Source of the DNA: Ignavibacteria bacterium
Lineage (GTDB): Bacteria > Bacteroidota > Ignavibacteria > Tepidaquicellales > Tepidaquicellaceae
NCBI GenBank assembly: GCA_016704345.1
Contig: JADJAH010000024.1
Location: forward strand, 1 to 64,000
Direction: 5' to 3'
Length of the DNA: 64,000 nt
In this document: positions 27,856 through 36,878 of the stretch, piece by piece
Layout of the letters: every line of letters begins with the position of its first letter
Numbering within the stretch: the first letter of the stretch is position 1
Notes under the pieces: model-generated
What the model saw: only the letters and a program-made list of their open reading frames with translations
The model's database searches: none
Told to the model about the DNA's origin: nothing
Position numbers and translations under genes: made by a program

Positions 27856-28758
27856 TCAGGAATTTTGAATTGGAGAGTTTCTGTTGGTAAGGATTTCTTT
27901 TAGTGATTCATCAATTCCCTTTTGGAATATTCCAAAAGAGTTTAGTTTTTCTGTCTTCATAGAAACGTCTGCTACTTTGTGAGTCACACCTGCTTCACTC
28001 ATCGAGATACTGTTTATTAATTTTTTATCGAACCCACATAAGTCGCAAAGCCTCTCTCCAAGTTCCGTTCGTGATACTCTCTCACTTCCTCCAAAATTAA
28101 TTGTTTCATTCGATATTCTTTTCTCTGCAATTGCCCTGATCATATCTGCAGCATCATGAAGTGCAAGCGGTGTTCGAAATTGATCATGGAATAGTCCAGC
28201 TTTTTCACCCTTTACAAACTTATCATAGGTTGAATGGAAATTGTTTGTAGAGTGATTCAATCCAAATCCGTATAATAGTGATGTCCGCAATATGATATGA
28301 TTACATCCGGTATTTCTCACACTTTCCTCTGCGAATATTTTTGACTCAGCATATCTAGATTCCGGACTTATGCGATCAAGTTCTGTAAGCATTCCGCCTG
28401 CATTACCATCATATACAAGATCAGTGGATGTGAAGATCATCATGGAAGAACAGTCTGCGCATAGCCCGGCAAGATTCTCTGTTACTTTCACATTCATTTC
28501 AAAGACTTCTTCTTTTGAAAGAACGTCGCATGTCTCCGGTCTGGAAATAGCAGCAGTATGAACTACAACATCCGGTTTTTTGTGAGTGAAAAGATCTTTT
28601 AAAGTCTTCCATTCTGTAAGATCCAATCGGTGAGAATCATAACTTAAACAATTACCGGCGTGGGAATTATACACCGTGACTATTTCATGATCAGAAGCAA
28701 ATGACTTGTTCAGATACTGACCCAGCAATCCGCTTCCGCCTGTTATAAATACTTTCAA
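27856..28758 (-). CDS. RmlD-like NAD(P)-dependent sugar reductase (SDR superfamily)
   Basis: 300 residues. The Rossmann motif GGSGLLGQ begins at residue 7, so translation must start close to it; the codon there is TTG (28756-28758). Other landmarks are VVVHTAAISRPE, FTSTDLVYDG and the catalytic YAESK (Tyr-x3-Lys). It matches the RmlD substrate-binding family, which reduces dTDP-4-dehydrorhamnose in rhamnose synthesis. No other rml gene is nearby, so the exact nucleotide sugar, or a MAT2B-like role, is open. A -7-like box TATTTTTG lies at 28779-28786 on the minus strand. Confidence 0.82.
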   Translation of the reverse strand: MKVFITGGSGLLGQYLNKSFASDHEIVTVYNSHAGNCLSYDSHRLDLTEWKTLKDLFTHKKPDVVVHTAAISRPETCDVLSKEEVFEMNVKVTENLAGLCADCSSMMIFTSTDLVYDGNAGGMLTELDRISPESRYAESKIFAEESVRNTGCNHIILRTSLLYGFGLNHSTNNFHSTYDKFVKGEKAGLFHDQFRTPLALHDAADMIRAIAEKRISNETINFGGSERVSRTELGERLCDLCGFDKKLINSISMSEAGVTHKVADVSMKTEKLNSFGIFQKGIDESLKEILTNRNSPIQNS

Positions 28759-28865
28759 TCCAGTAAAATTATTTGTTACAAAAATATAGAATCTCTTTGC
28801 GAGTTCATATTAAAACTTTGTTTGAAGTCACAGTAAATGCGCTCGAATATTCTGTATACGCTTTG

Positions 28866-28873
28866 TATATTTG
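28866..28873 (+). promoter_or_regulatory. -7 promoter box upstream of aceB
   Basis: TATATTTG matches TAnnTTTG, but 20 bases upstream the sequence is TCG rather than TTG. It overlaps a TTG codon at 28871 that would give a longer reading frame, so transcription probably begins downstream of that codon and the ATG at 28952 is the real start. Confidence 0.4.
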
Positions 28874-28951
28874 AACAAAGAATCACATCAGAAGGTCTTC
28901 GCAGTTTGCTTAGGCTTTACACCCCAAAAAACCATAACTAACAGTTCTCAT

Positions 28952-30533
28952 ATGTCAGGTCAACTCAAGATCATTGGTGAAGTAAACGATCAGTTCAAAA
29001 CAATTCTTACACCGGAAGCATTGGATTTCATTGTCTCCTTGGAATCTTCATTCCGGGAGAGAAGATTGGCGCTTCTGGAAAAGAGAAAAGAGATGCAGAA
29101 AGATATTGACGGAGGAAAGCTTCCGGACTTTTTACCGGAAACAAAATCTATTCGTGACAGTGAATGGACTGTTGCTGCAATCCCGGAAGATCTTAAAGAC
29201 AGAAGAGTTGAGATCACGGGCCCTGTAGAACGCAAGATGATCATTAACGCGCTTAACTCCGGGGCAAATGTATTCATGGCTGACTTTGAAGATTCAAACT
29301 CTCCAACCTGGAAGAATTGTATTGAAGGTCAGATCAATCTCCGCGATGCAATAAACAAGACAATAAGTTTCACAAGTCCTGAAGGAAAAAATTACAGCCT
29401 TGGCAACAAGTCAGCTGTACTTATGGTGCGTCCGAGAGGATGGCATCTTGATGAAAAGAATGTACTTTTGGATGGACAAGAGGTTTCAGGCTCACTTTTT
29501 GATTTTGCTTTATACTTCTTTCACAACGCGAAAAATCTCATTGCAAACGGAAGCGGTCCCTACTTCTATTTGCCAAAGCTTGAGAATCATCACGAAGCCC
29601 GGTTGTGGAATGATGTATTTAATACAGCTCAGGATTTGCTCGGAATATCAAGGGGAACAATCAGGGCAACTGTCCTCATTGAAACAATTCTGGCAGCTTT
29701 TGAAATGAACGAAATCCTTTACGAACTTAAGGACCATTCAGCCGGACTTAACTGTGGTCGTTGGGATTACATTTTTAGCTTTATTAAAAGTTCAGAAATT
29801 ATCCTGATTTTGTTTTGCCTGACAGAAGTAAAGTTACGATGACTACACAATTCTTACATTCCTATTCACAGCTTGTTATAAAGACTTGTCACAAGCGCGG
29901 CATACACGCAATGGGAGGAATGGCAGCGCAGATACCAATCAAGAATGATCAGGAAGCAAATGATAAGGCTATTGAAAAAGTAAGGGCAGACAAGCAGCGA
30001 GAGGCTTCCGACGGGCACGATGGAACATGGGTAGCGCATCCCGGATTGATCTCCACTGCAAAGGAAATTTTTGACGAACTGATGCCCGGTCCTAATCAGA
30101 TTGAGAATAAAAGAGAAGATGTAAACGTGACCGCAAAAGATTTGCTTGCCGTCCCTGAAGGTAATATCACTGAAGAAGGTCTTAGGGTAAATATTGATGT
30201 TTCGATTCAGTATATGGAAGCATGGCTAAACGGCAACGGCTGCGTTCCAATCTATAATCTGATGGAAGATGCGGCAACAGCTGAAATCTCCCGTGCTCAA
30301 ATATGGCAATGGATTCACAACAGTAAAGGAGTCCTGTCTGACGGAAGAAAGGTTACAAAGAACTATACTTCCCTATCGTGAATGAGGAGCTTCAAAAAAT
30401 CCGCGGTAAGGTTGGAGAAGATAAATTTGCAAATGGCAAATACGAACTGGCTGCAGAACTAATTAATCAATTGTCAACAAGTGATGAGTTTGGTGAATTC
30501 TTGACTCTTGTTGCCTACGAAAAAATCCACTAA
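28952..30533 (+). CDS. aceB: Malate synthase A, broken by two one-base frameshifts
   Basis: Condenses glyoxylate with acetyl-CoA to malate, the second step of the glyoxylate bypass. Repaired length is about 528 residues, typical of malate synthase A. Landmarks are MVRPRGWHL with the catalytic Arg, GRWDYIFSFIK, HAMGGMAAQIPIK, and LMEDAATAEISRAQIWQW with the catalytic Asp. The frame breaks first at 29786-29789, where A4 must be A5 to read FIKKFRNYPDF, and again at 30360, where one G must be added to read TKELYFPIVNEEL. The tail then runs to TAA at 30531-30533. The short continuous pieces (to 29842, and 29815-30381) should not be taken as separate genes. The start ATG at 28952 is chosen from the promoter position and family length. 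aceA follows 22 bases later. Confidence 0.93.
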
Positions 30534-30555
30534 CAAATAAAGGTTAAATAACAAA

Positions 30556-31836
30556 ATGAAAGAGCAAACAATGAAGTCGCTTGAAGAATCCTGGAAGAGC
30601 GATGCAAGATGGAAAGGAATAAAGAGGCCTTACAGCGTGAAGGATGTAAATGATCTTGCAGGATCGATAACAATTGAACATACTCTGGCTAAAGTTGGTG
30701 CAGAAAGGCTTTGGAATCTATTGCACTCTGAAAAACTGATAAGAGCTCTCGGAGCACTGACAGGTAATCAGGCTGTTCAAATGATTCAGGCAGGTTTGAA
30801 ATCAATTTATCTTAGCGGCTGGCAAGTAGCGGCTGACGCAAACAATGCAAGGCATACATATCCTGATCAGAGTCTGTATCCTGCAGACAGTGTGCCCTCA
30901 GTAGTTAAGAGAATTAATAATGCACTCATGAGAGCCGACCAGATAGCTCATATGGAAGGTAATGATGCCACTTATTGGTTTGCACCAATTGTTGCTGATG
31001 CAGAAGCCGGATTCGGAGGACCGCTAAATGTTTTTGAACTTATGAAAGCAATGATAGAAGCCGGTGCATCGGGTGTCCATTTTGAAGATCAACTAAGTTC
31101 AGCAAAAAAATGCGGACATCTTGGCGGCAAGGTGCTGGTATCAACAAGAGAATTCATAAATACTTTAGTCTCTGCAAGATTGGCTGCTGATACGATGGGA
31201 GTCCCGACAATTTTGGTTGCCAGAACAGATGCCAACAGTGCGCATCTATTGACAAGCGACATTGACGAAAGAGATCAGAGATTCCTTACCGGAGAAAGAA
31301 CAGAAGAAGGATTCTATAAGATTACAGGCGGACTCGAGTCAGCTATACAGCGCGGACTATCTTATGCACCTTATGCTGATTTGATCTGGTGTGAAACGTC
31401 ACATCCTGACATTGAAGAAGCAAAAGATTTTGCTTCGGCAATTCATGAGAAATTCCCGGGAAAACTTTTGGCATATAACTGTTCTCCATCTTTCAATTGG
31501 AAAAGAAATCTGAATGACAAGCAGATTGCCGGATTTCAGGAAGAGCTTGCTGATTTGGGATACCGATATCAGTTCATTACCCTTGCCGGCTTCCATTCAT
31601 TGAATACTGGCATGTTTGAACTTGCACTTGAATACAAAGATGCAGGAATGACTGCCTTCACCAAACTTCAGGAAGAGGAATTTGATCTTGAAAAGAAATT
31701 TGGTTTTAAAGCTGTTAAGCACCAGTCATTTGTAGGAACCGGCTATTTTGACAAAGTGCAGTTGACCATAACCTCGGGACATTCAGCCACTACAGCTTTA
31801 ACAGGATCAACTGAAGAAGAGCAGTTCGGAAAATAA
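30556..31836 (+). CDS. aceA: Isocitrate lyase
   Basis: 426 residues, full length. Cleaves isocitrate to glyoxylate and succinate. The catalytic signature KKCGH lies near residues 183-187, preceded by the metal-site stretch VADAEAGFGG; RTDANSAHLLTSDID and YNCSPSFNWKRNL are also conserved. With aceB it forms the complete glyoxylate bypass in one likely operon, allowing growth on acetate or fatty acids. ATG start; a second ATG five codons in is possible. Confidence 0.97.
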   Translation: MKEQTMKSLEESWKSDARWKGIKRPYSVKDVNDLAGSITIEHTLAKVGAERLWNLLHSEKLIRALGALTGNQAVQMIQAGLKSIYLSGWQVAADANNARHTYPDQSLYPADSVPSVVKRINNALMRADQIAHMEGNDATYWFAPIVADAEAGFGGPLNVFELMKAMIEAGASGVHFEDQLSSAKKCGHLGGKVLVSTREFINTLVSARLAADTMGVPTILVARTDANSAHLLTSDIDERDQRFLTGERTEEGFYKITGGLESAIQRGLSYAPYADLIWCETSHPDIEEAKDFASAIHEKFPGKLLAYNCSPSFNWKRNLNDKQIAGFQEELADLGYRYQFITLAGFHSLNTGMFELALEYKDAGMTAFTKLQEEEFDLEKKFGFKAVKHQSFVGTGYFDKVQLTITSGHSATTALTGSTEEEQFGK

Positions 31837-31952
31837 CTTACTCATGGCAGTATAAATGATAACGTTTCCTTTAGTGTGTAAAAATTAAAATCGGTGTTGT
31901 CCGATTTATCCGGTCCCGAAAGAAAGACTAGATAAATTGAATACTGTCCTTT

Positions 31953-32108
31953 TACACAGAGCTCCACAGAGAACTCACAGAGTTACACGGAGAAAACAGT
32001 TACTAAAGATTGTTTATCTATTCACATTGGAAGAGCGTTCATTATAGGAAGCAAGCGGAAATCAGAGCCACTGCATTCACTTAGAAACCTCAGTGGAACT
32101 CCGTGTAA
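31953..32108. repeat. Paired inverted CACGGAG-type repeats (copy 3)
   Basis: Plus-orientation units ACACAGAGCTCCACAGAG and CACAGAGTTACACGGAG at 31953-31994; minus-orientation unit AAACCTCAGTGGAACTCCGTGTAA at 32085-32108. About 90 unrelated bases lie between. It sits in the 430-base gap between aceA and the thioredoxin gene, which otherwise shows no gene. Confidence 0.65.
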
Positions 32109-32265
32109 TGAAGCAAACATAACTTAGCAAGTTTGCAGATCTTTGTAGTATCCAATTTACAAGCTTTTCAAAACGCTACTAGATAAATATGCCCGAGAAA
32201 TGTTATTGCTGTTTTACGGAACTATAAATATGTTCATTCGGATTTTTCAATCAAAACAAACATAA

Positions 32266-33339
32266 ATGAAAAAGATATTCTCGACTTTAATTGCCGTACT
32301 GTTCTTGCTGGTATTCCAAAATACCAAAGCGGATGTAGAGTTTGCAAACGGCAGCTTTTCTGAAATTTTGGAAAAGGCAAAACTGGAGAACAAAATAATC
32401 ATGATAGATTTTGTTACAGACTGGTGCAAGTGGTGTGTAGAGACTGACAGGAAAGTTTATACGAATGCGGAAGTATATGAATTTGCCAATTCTAATCAGA
32501 TCAATTGGAAGATTGATGCTGAAAAAGGCGAAGGACCCGATCTTGCAAAGAGATACGGAGTTAAAGGATTTCCCACAATAGTCTTCACTCAATCTGACGG
32601 AGCAGAAATAGACAGAATATATGGCTATTTGCCGGCAGAACAATTTCTTACAAGAATGAAAGAGTATCACTTAGGTGTAAATACTTTTGGCGCTTTGAAG
32701 AAAGCAGTAGAAGACAATCCAAATGATCCTGCTGCTAATTTTAATTTGGCAGACAAGATTGTTTCTAACGGACTTGAAGGTGATGCAAAAACTTATCTCA
32801 ATAATACAATTAGTAATGATCCAGGCAACGCAGCCGGATATACTGATGATGCTAAATTTCTTCTGGCTTACCTTAATGAGGATGAATCTGCATTGAGTGC
32901 AGCTTTGAAAGAATACCCAACCAGCAACAAGGCCAAAGATGCATATATTAATCTCGCTTCTTTTTATGCTGCTAAACCTGACTTTAAGATGGCTGATGCA
33001 ATGTATAAAGAGGCCTTTAGAAATTTTGGAGAGAATGATGTTGATCTGCGACAAGGTTATGGCGGCCTGCTGATGGGAGAAGCTTATGCAACAATGAAAG
33101 ACGAGAAGTCAACTGCAGCAAAAAGAAATGAAGCTATTGCCGTATTGGAAAAATGTTTGCCCTATGTTAAAGGCTCAGTCAATGAAGCAAGCGCTTATTA
33201 TATTATGTCTGACTTGTACCTGCAAAACAAAGACTTTCAAATGGCAGACCAATGTATTGACAAGTCAATTCTTATATATGATAAGAAGTCGTACAGAGAT
33301 CAAAAAGAAAAGATCGGCAAGCAAAAAACCACAAAATGA
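32266..33339 (+). CDS. Exported thioredoxin-fold protein with TPR-like C-terminal half
   Basis: 357 residues. Signal peptide at about 1-22 (MKKIFSTLIAVLFLLVF). Residues 25-140 form a thioredoxin-like domain of the DsbD-gamma/thioredoxin_7 type: IDFVTDWCKWCVETD with redox Cys54 and Cys57, then the cis-Pro stretch YGVKGFPTIVFT. Residues 145-350 are helical repeats (NDPAANFNLADKIVSNG, ASAYYIMSDLYLQNKDFQMA). Likely a periplasmic thiol-disulfide protein; the repeats may bind a partner. Single-gene unit closed by a terminator. Confidence 0.9.
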   Translation: MKKIFSTLIAVLFLLVFQNTKADVEFANGSFSEILEKAKLENKIIMIDFVTDWCKWCVETDRKVYTNAEVYEFANSNQINWKIDAEKGEGPDLAKRYGVKGFPTIVFTQSDGAEIDRIYGYLPAEQFLTRMKEYHLGVNTFGALKKAVEDNPNDPAANFNLADKIVSNGLEGDAKTYLNNTISNDPGNAAGYTDDAKFLLAYLNEDESALSAALKEYPTSNKAKDAYINLASFYAAKPDFKMADAMYKEAFRNFGENDVDLRQGYGGLLMGEAYATMKDEKSTAAKRNEAIAVLEKCLPYVKGSVNEASAYYIMSDLYLQNKDFQMADQCIDKSILIYDKKSYRDQKEKIGKQKTTK

Positions 33340-33367
33340 AATAACGTTAAGTATTTTTCTCAAAGAC

Positions 33368-33398
33368 AAACGGCGCAGTATATTGCGCCGTTTCTTTT
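33368..33398 (+). terminator. Rho-independent terminator of the thioredoxin-TPR gene
   Basis: Perfect 10-bp arms AAACGGCGCA (33368-33377) and TGCGCCGTTT (33384-33393) followed by CTTTTTG. Confidence 0.85.
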
Positions 33399-33461
33399 TG
33401 AATGATTCACGTTGCAAAGAAACCACATTTGTATTGAACTTAAATCATTAAATCTATTGAT

Positions 33462-33890
33462 ATGCAAAATTACAAGAATCACAGACAGTTAGTCCCCGGC
33501 TACCACTTTATTGCATTTGGTATATTGTTCATTATTGTACTTCTTTCCGCATATTCTTTGTTTATTGCAGTTAGGGACGAAAGTCTTATCGCAATTAATG
33601 TGCTGCTTTTTCTTATGTCAATATACATGACAATTGCGTTTTTCTATTCCAGGACATTTGCTCTGAAAGCACAAGACAGGGCTATAAGAGCAGAGGAATC
33701 ATTGAGGCATTTCATAATGACGGGAAAGCCATTCGATAAGAGGCTTGGAATCAAACAAATTATTGCTTTGAGGTTTGCTCCGGATGAAGAATTTTTGGAG
33801 TTGTGTAACAAAGCCGCAGGAGGAAATTTGACGCCCGAAGAAATCAAGAAGGAAATCAAAAATTGGAGAGAAGATACTTACCGTGCGTGA
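33462..33890 (+). CDS. DUF6526 family membrane protein
   Basis: 142 residues. The N terminus MQNYKNHRQLVPGYHF leads into two membrane helices (about 15-36 and 43-64). The cytosolic part has FALKAQDRAIRAEESLRHF, GIKQIIALRFAPDEEFLEL and TPEEIKKEIKNWREDTYR, the conserved layout of DUF6526, common in Bacteroidota. No function is known. Confidence 0.85.
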   Translation: MQNYKNHRQLVPGYHFIAFGILFIIVLLSAYSLFIAVRDESLIAINVLLFLMSIYMTIAFFYSRTFALKAQDRAIRAEESLRHFIMTGKPFDKRLGIKQIIALRFAPDEEFLELCNKAAGGNLTPEEIKKEIKNWREDTYRA

Positions 33891-33992
33891 TTTCTTGAAT
33901 TTAGCGGTGCAGAAAGATAAATAGCAAAATTCCGAATCTATAATTTACATTGATCCGGATGCATTTATTCTTACGTTATTGTAAAATCTCAC

Positions 33993-34023
33993 TTTACAAT
34001 AACAAAAAAAGTTGTTAATTTTG
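33993..34023 (+). promoter_or_regulatory. Promoter of the candidate small RNA
   Basis: TTT (33993-33995; TTG expected), 20 bases, then TAATTTTG (34016-34023), a full match to TAnnTTTG. Initiation near 34030 is predicted. Confidence 0.45.
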
Positions 34024-34029
34024 TATCGG

Positions 34030-34132
34030 TTAGCCCAAAAAACCCGATAATATAAAAGATACACCGCTCAAGGCCGTTCAACCCCAAATTTTGAACGGTG
34101 AAAGGAGAACGAGGGATGTATCTTTTTTTATT
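34030..34132 (+). ncRNA. Candidate small structured RNA ending in a terminator
   Basis: Between convergent genes, a roughly 100-base segment folds as two nested stems. The outer stem is AAAAGATACA (34054-34063) with TGTATCTTTT (34117-34126). The inner stem is CCGTTCAA (34074-34081) with TTGAACGG (34091-34098). Unpaired purine-rich GAAAGGAGAACGAGGG lies on the 3' side. The outer 3' arm runs into TTTATTTT, so the RNA appears to end in its own terminator, and a promoter sits just upstream. I could not match it to SRP RNA, 6S, tmRNA or a known riboswitch. The free AAAGGAGAA stretch resembles a Shine-Dalgarno sequence, but no reading frame follows. Confidence 0.45.
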
Positions 34133-34185
34133 TTCTTATTAGCTTCGTCTTTTAAAGATTTAAATCTTCCCCGGAGTTAACAGTA

Positions 34186-34413
34186 TTAAAGCTCTTCGTA
34201 CTTCGTAACAAAAACACCACCTTCAGTGAAAATGTAAATATAACTTAACCCACTCGGCTCAACGATTCTGGAAAAAATTAGCCAATCACTCTTCTCAACA
34301 TTTTCAAACTTCACTTCAGAATTTGCTGCATTAACTGTGCTAGTGTTGCCAATGCAAATAAAACTTGCAACGATAATTAGTACTGCAAAAATGGTCTTTG
34401 TTATGGATGTCAT
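34186..34413 (-). CDS. Small exported protein of unknown function
   Basis: 75 residues. A clear Sec signal peptide (MTSITKTIFAVLIIVASFIC, ending VNAA) is followed by a 45-residue mature part (VEKSDWLIFSRIVEPSGLSY, then EGGVFVTKYEEL). An unusually strong Shine-Dalgarno sequence AAAGGAGAT (34421-34429) lies 7 bases before the ATG, rare in this window, which supports a real gene. A weaker promoter-like pair (TTG at 34467-34469, 19 bases, GTAATTTG at 34440-34447) lies upstream. No family recognised. Confidence 0.75.
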   Translation of the reverse strand: MTSITKTIFAVLIIVASFICIGNTSTVNAANSEVKFENVEKSDWLIFSRIVEPSGLSYIYIFTEGGVFVTKYEEL

Positions 34414-34532
34414 TACTGTTATCTCCTTTCGATTTAATGCAAATTACATACATTAAGATGGTAATACAAAGAAATTTTTCTTCACTTGTCGCAGATTTTA
34501 CGGTGAAATATGGACTCGCATTTATATTATTG

Positions 34533-34563
34533 TTGATTATTATTCAGAAATCGCATAATTTTG
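34533..34563 (+). promoter_or_regulatory. Bacteroidota-type promoter of the 502-residue gene
   Basis: TTG (34533-34535), exactly 20 bases, TAATTTTG (34556-34563). It lies 52 bases upstream of the ATG at 34616. Confidence 0.6.
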
Positions 34564-34615
34564 CTGTAGTCAATTGCTATGCCGTCGCAAAAAAAACATT
34601 TAAATCGACTCAAAA

Positions 34616-36124
34616 ATGTATACACATTCAATTCTTGAAGTGCTCAAGACCTTTTCAAATAAGGAGATTATGCGATTTGGGAAGTTCTTGAAGTCGCCTT
34701 ATTTCAATAACAGGAGCATGTTGATAAAACTATTTAGCATACTGAAATCACATCATCCGGAGTTTGACAATAAGAATATTACAAAGCTTTATATTTATAA
34801 GAAATTGTATGGTAATGCAGCATATAATGATTCAACGTTGAGAAATCTAATGTCAGATCTGCAGCAGTTGGCTTTAAATTTCATCAAGACAGAATCTTTT
34901 CGCAAGAATGAAATTGAGTCAACATTTTTTCTAACTGATGAGTTGGCGCAGAGAGGTCTTGTGAAATTGTTTTCCGAAAAAATTCAGACAACCGAAAAGA
35001 CGCTCGGCTCAGAACATGAAATTAACAGTTCATATTTTCTCAGCAAGTTCAGGACTCAAACTGATCAGTTCTACATGAATCTGCAAGCGACAAAAGTGTT
35101 GAAGAAAGGTTTTGTTGAAGTAGAGTCAAAGAAACTCATTAACGGAATAATTTTTATAATGAGCTATTTTGTTATAGAGTCAGTCAGGCATAACGATAAT
35201 CTGCTTAAGTACTCCAGATCTTACAACATCTCCAGCAATATGAAAACTGTAACAGAGTTTATGAAGCTGTTTGATATTTCAAAGATTGTGAAGTTTATCA
35301 AATCGAACTCGGATTTAAACATTCCGATTATTGAAGCCTACTACAAACTTCTGCTAACTTTTCTTAACTTCCAGAACGACCAAAATTACAGTGATCTTAA
35401 ACACTTTCTCAAGAAGAATTCCAAGGAGTTTTCACTACTTGATAATCACTTCCTCTTTGCCAGATTAATGGATTATTGTGTCCTCAAGAAGAATACGGGC
35501 GCAGTAACGAGTTTCCATGTTGACAATGAAATTTTTGAAATTCTCACTGAGATAATTAGTAAAGGATATTACAGAACTGATTCTGTAAGTCATATTCCAT
35601 TTGATCTTTACAGGAACTACTTGATCAATTGCATTGCTTTGAAAAAGCTTAATCAGATGGAAGATTTTATATCGACATTTTCAAGTAAGCTAAACCCAAA
35701 TCAAATAACTAATGTTGAAAATTACAGTTATGCATTGCTGAGTTTTGAGCGCGGAGATTTCATTAAAGCCCTGGAACTTCTGAGCAAAATCAAATTTGAC
35801 CAATTTATTTATAAGTTGGATATGAAAAATCTTTCTCTGAAAATACACTATGAACTCGAACAATATGATTCAGCGCTTTCTGTAATTGATACTTACAAAC
35901 ATTTTATAAATAACAACGTACTTGTTTCTGACAATAAGAGAACGCTTCACTATAACTTCATAAGTTATGTCAACAAACTCATTCAATACAAACTATTGTC
36001 CAGAAATGTAAGTTTGCTATTCCTGGAAGATAAACTAATGAAGTCGCAAAACACTTTCAACAAAGAGTGGATTCTCGAAAAATTACAACAGGAAAAAATG
36101 AAGACGGGGAAAAAAGCAATATAA
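34616..36124 (+). CDS. Conserved hypothetical helical protein
   Basis: 502 residues, no signal peptide, so probably cytosolic. The N terminus (SNKEIMRFGKFLKSPYFNNR) is a recurring signature of an uncharacterised family in Bacteroidota and Ignavibacteria. The rest is predominantly helical and Lys/Asn/Phe rich, with TPR-like pairs near residues 365-430 (ALLSFERGDFIKALELLSKI, HYELEQYDSALSVIDTY). No catalytic motif. It has its own promoter and stands alone. Confidence 0.85.
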   Translation: MYTHSILEVLKTFSNKEIMRFGKFLKSPYFNNRSMLIKLFSILKSHHPEFDNKNITKLYIYKKLYGNAAYNDSTLRNLMSDLQQLALNFIKTESFRKNEIESTFFLTDELAQRGLVKLFSEKIQTTEKTLGSEHEINSSYFLSKFRTQTDQFYMNLQATKVLKKGFVEVESKKLINGIIFIMSYFVIESVRHNDNLLKYSRSYNISSNMKTVTEFMKLFDISKIVKFIKSNSDLNIPIIEAYYKLLLTFLNFQNDQNYSDLKHFLKKNSKEFSLLDNHFLFARLMDYCVLKKNTGAVTSFHVDNEIFEILTEIISKGYYRTDSVSHIPFDLYRNYLINCIALKKLNQMEDFISTFSSKLNPNQITNVENYSYALLSFERGDFIKALELLSKIKFDQFIYKLDMKNLSLKIHYELEQYDSALSVIDTYKHFINNNVLVSDNKRTLHYNFISYVNKLIQYKLLSRNVSLLFLEDKLMKSQNTFNKEWILEKLQQEKMKTGKKAI

Positions 36125-36148
36125 AAAGCCCGGAAGATTTGTCCGGGC
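36122..36148 (-). terminator. Rho-independent terminator of the Spy-like gene
   Basis: Arms GCCCGGA (36128-36134) and TCCGGGC (36142-36148) followed by TTTTTAT on the minus strand. On the plus strand it lacks a U-tract, so it serves mainly the minus-strand gene. Confidence 0.7.
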
Positions 36149-36161
36149 AATTGAGTTCAGG

Positions 36162-36566
36162 TTAATTGTTGGGATTATTGGATTTGTTCTTGTTTCTCTT
36201 CTTGCCTTTTTCTTTCATTTGCTCAAACTGCAACATTTGCTCTTTTGTTAAGACAGCTTGCAGTTTATCCATAGTTTCCTGTTTGTGTTTCATCTTCATT
36301 TCCTTTCTTGTGGTCTTATCCATACCTTTCATCTTTTCCTTTTCCGCTATTCTTCTGTTTGCGTTCTCCAGGAAAATGGAGTAAACTTGCTTATATTGAT
36401 CTTCACTTAGTGACAGCTTTGCTTTTAGCCTGTCCGCCTTTTTTGTTGCCATTTCTTCAGGATTTTTTGTTCTTTTCTGATCTTGCTGAGCTGAGGCAGA
36501 CTGCATCATAAAGGCTGAAAGCATTACAATGATTACAAGTGATATTGCCAGATATTTTCGTTCCAT
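36162..36566 (-). CDS. Small exported Spy/CpxP-like helical protein
   Basis: 134 residues. Signal peptide at 1-26 (ends QSASAQ). The mature part is highly charged and helical. It has KAKLSLSEDQYKQVYSIFLE, a long Lys/Met-rich helix (EKMKGMDKTTRKEMKMKHKQ) and LQAVLTKEQMLQFEQM, which is the LTxxQ-type motif of Spy/CpxP proteins. The C-terminal tail (KGKKRNKNKSNN) is very basic. Spy/CpxP relatives are periplasmic chaperones or stress sensors; that role is inferred. Confidence 0.8.
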   Translation of the reverse strand: MERKYLAISLVIIVMLSAFMMQSASAQQDQKRTKNPEEMATKKADRLKAKLSLSEDQYKQVYSIFLENANRRIAEKEKMKGMDKTTRKEMKMKHKQETMDKLQAVLTKEQMLQFEQMKEKGKKRNKNKSNNPNN

Positions 36567-36637
36567 TCCTTTTTATTGTTTAGTTTATGAATGTCGAATA
36601 TATGACAATAGAAAGATCAGAAGGTTTAACTGAATGC

Positions 36638-36664
36638 AAAAAGGTCTCTCAGACTGAGAGACCT
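36638..36664 (-). terminator. Terminator of the initiator tRNA gene
   Basis: Perfect 10-bp arms AGGTCTCTCA (36642-36651) and TGAGAGACCT (36655-36664) with a 3-base loop, then TTTTT on the minus strand. It begins 9 bases past the tRNA 3' end. Confidence 0.8.
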
Positions 36665-36672
36665 CTTATTTG

Positions 36673-36745
<73 letters not shown>

Positions 36746-36750
36746 ATTTG

Positions 36751-36781
36751 CAAATATAGTTAAATAGTTGCCCAAGACCAA
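36751..36781 (-). promoter_or_regulatory. Promoter of the initiator tRNA
   Basis: Minus strand: TTG (36779-36781), exactly 20 bases, TATATTTG (36751-36758). The -7 box ends 5 bases before the tRNA 5' end. Confidence 0.7.
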
Positions 36782-36805
36782 TACATTTTTGCAGAAAATA
36801 CTAAA

Positions 36806-36836
36806 TTGATTTTGCTATTCACTAATCCTAAATTTG
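36806..36836 (+). promoter_or_regulatory. Promoter of etfBA
   Basis: TTG (36806-36808), exactly 20 bases, TAAATTTG (36829-36836). It lies 42 bases upstream of the etfB ATG. Confidence 0.6.
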
Positions 36837-36878
36837 TTTCTAAGATAAATCATTACAAAACACTTCCAAATTTACAAA

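Noticed and set aside
28952..30533. aceB as a true pseudogene
   Set aside because: Only two single-base homopolymer losses, full conservation otherwise, and the same error type in five other genes.
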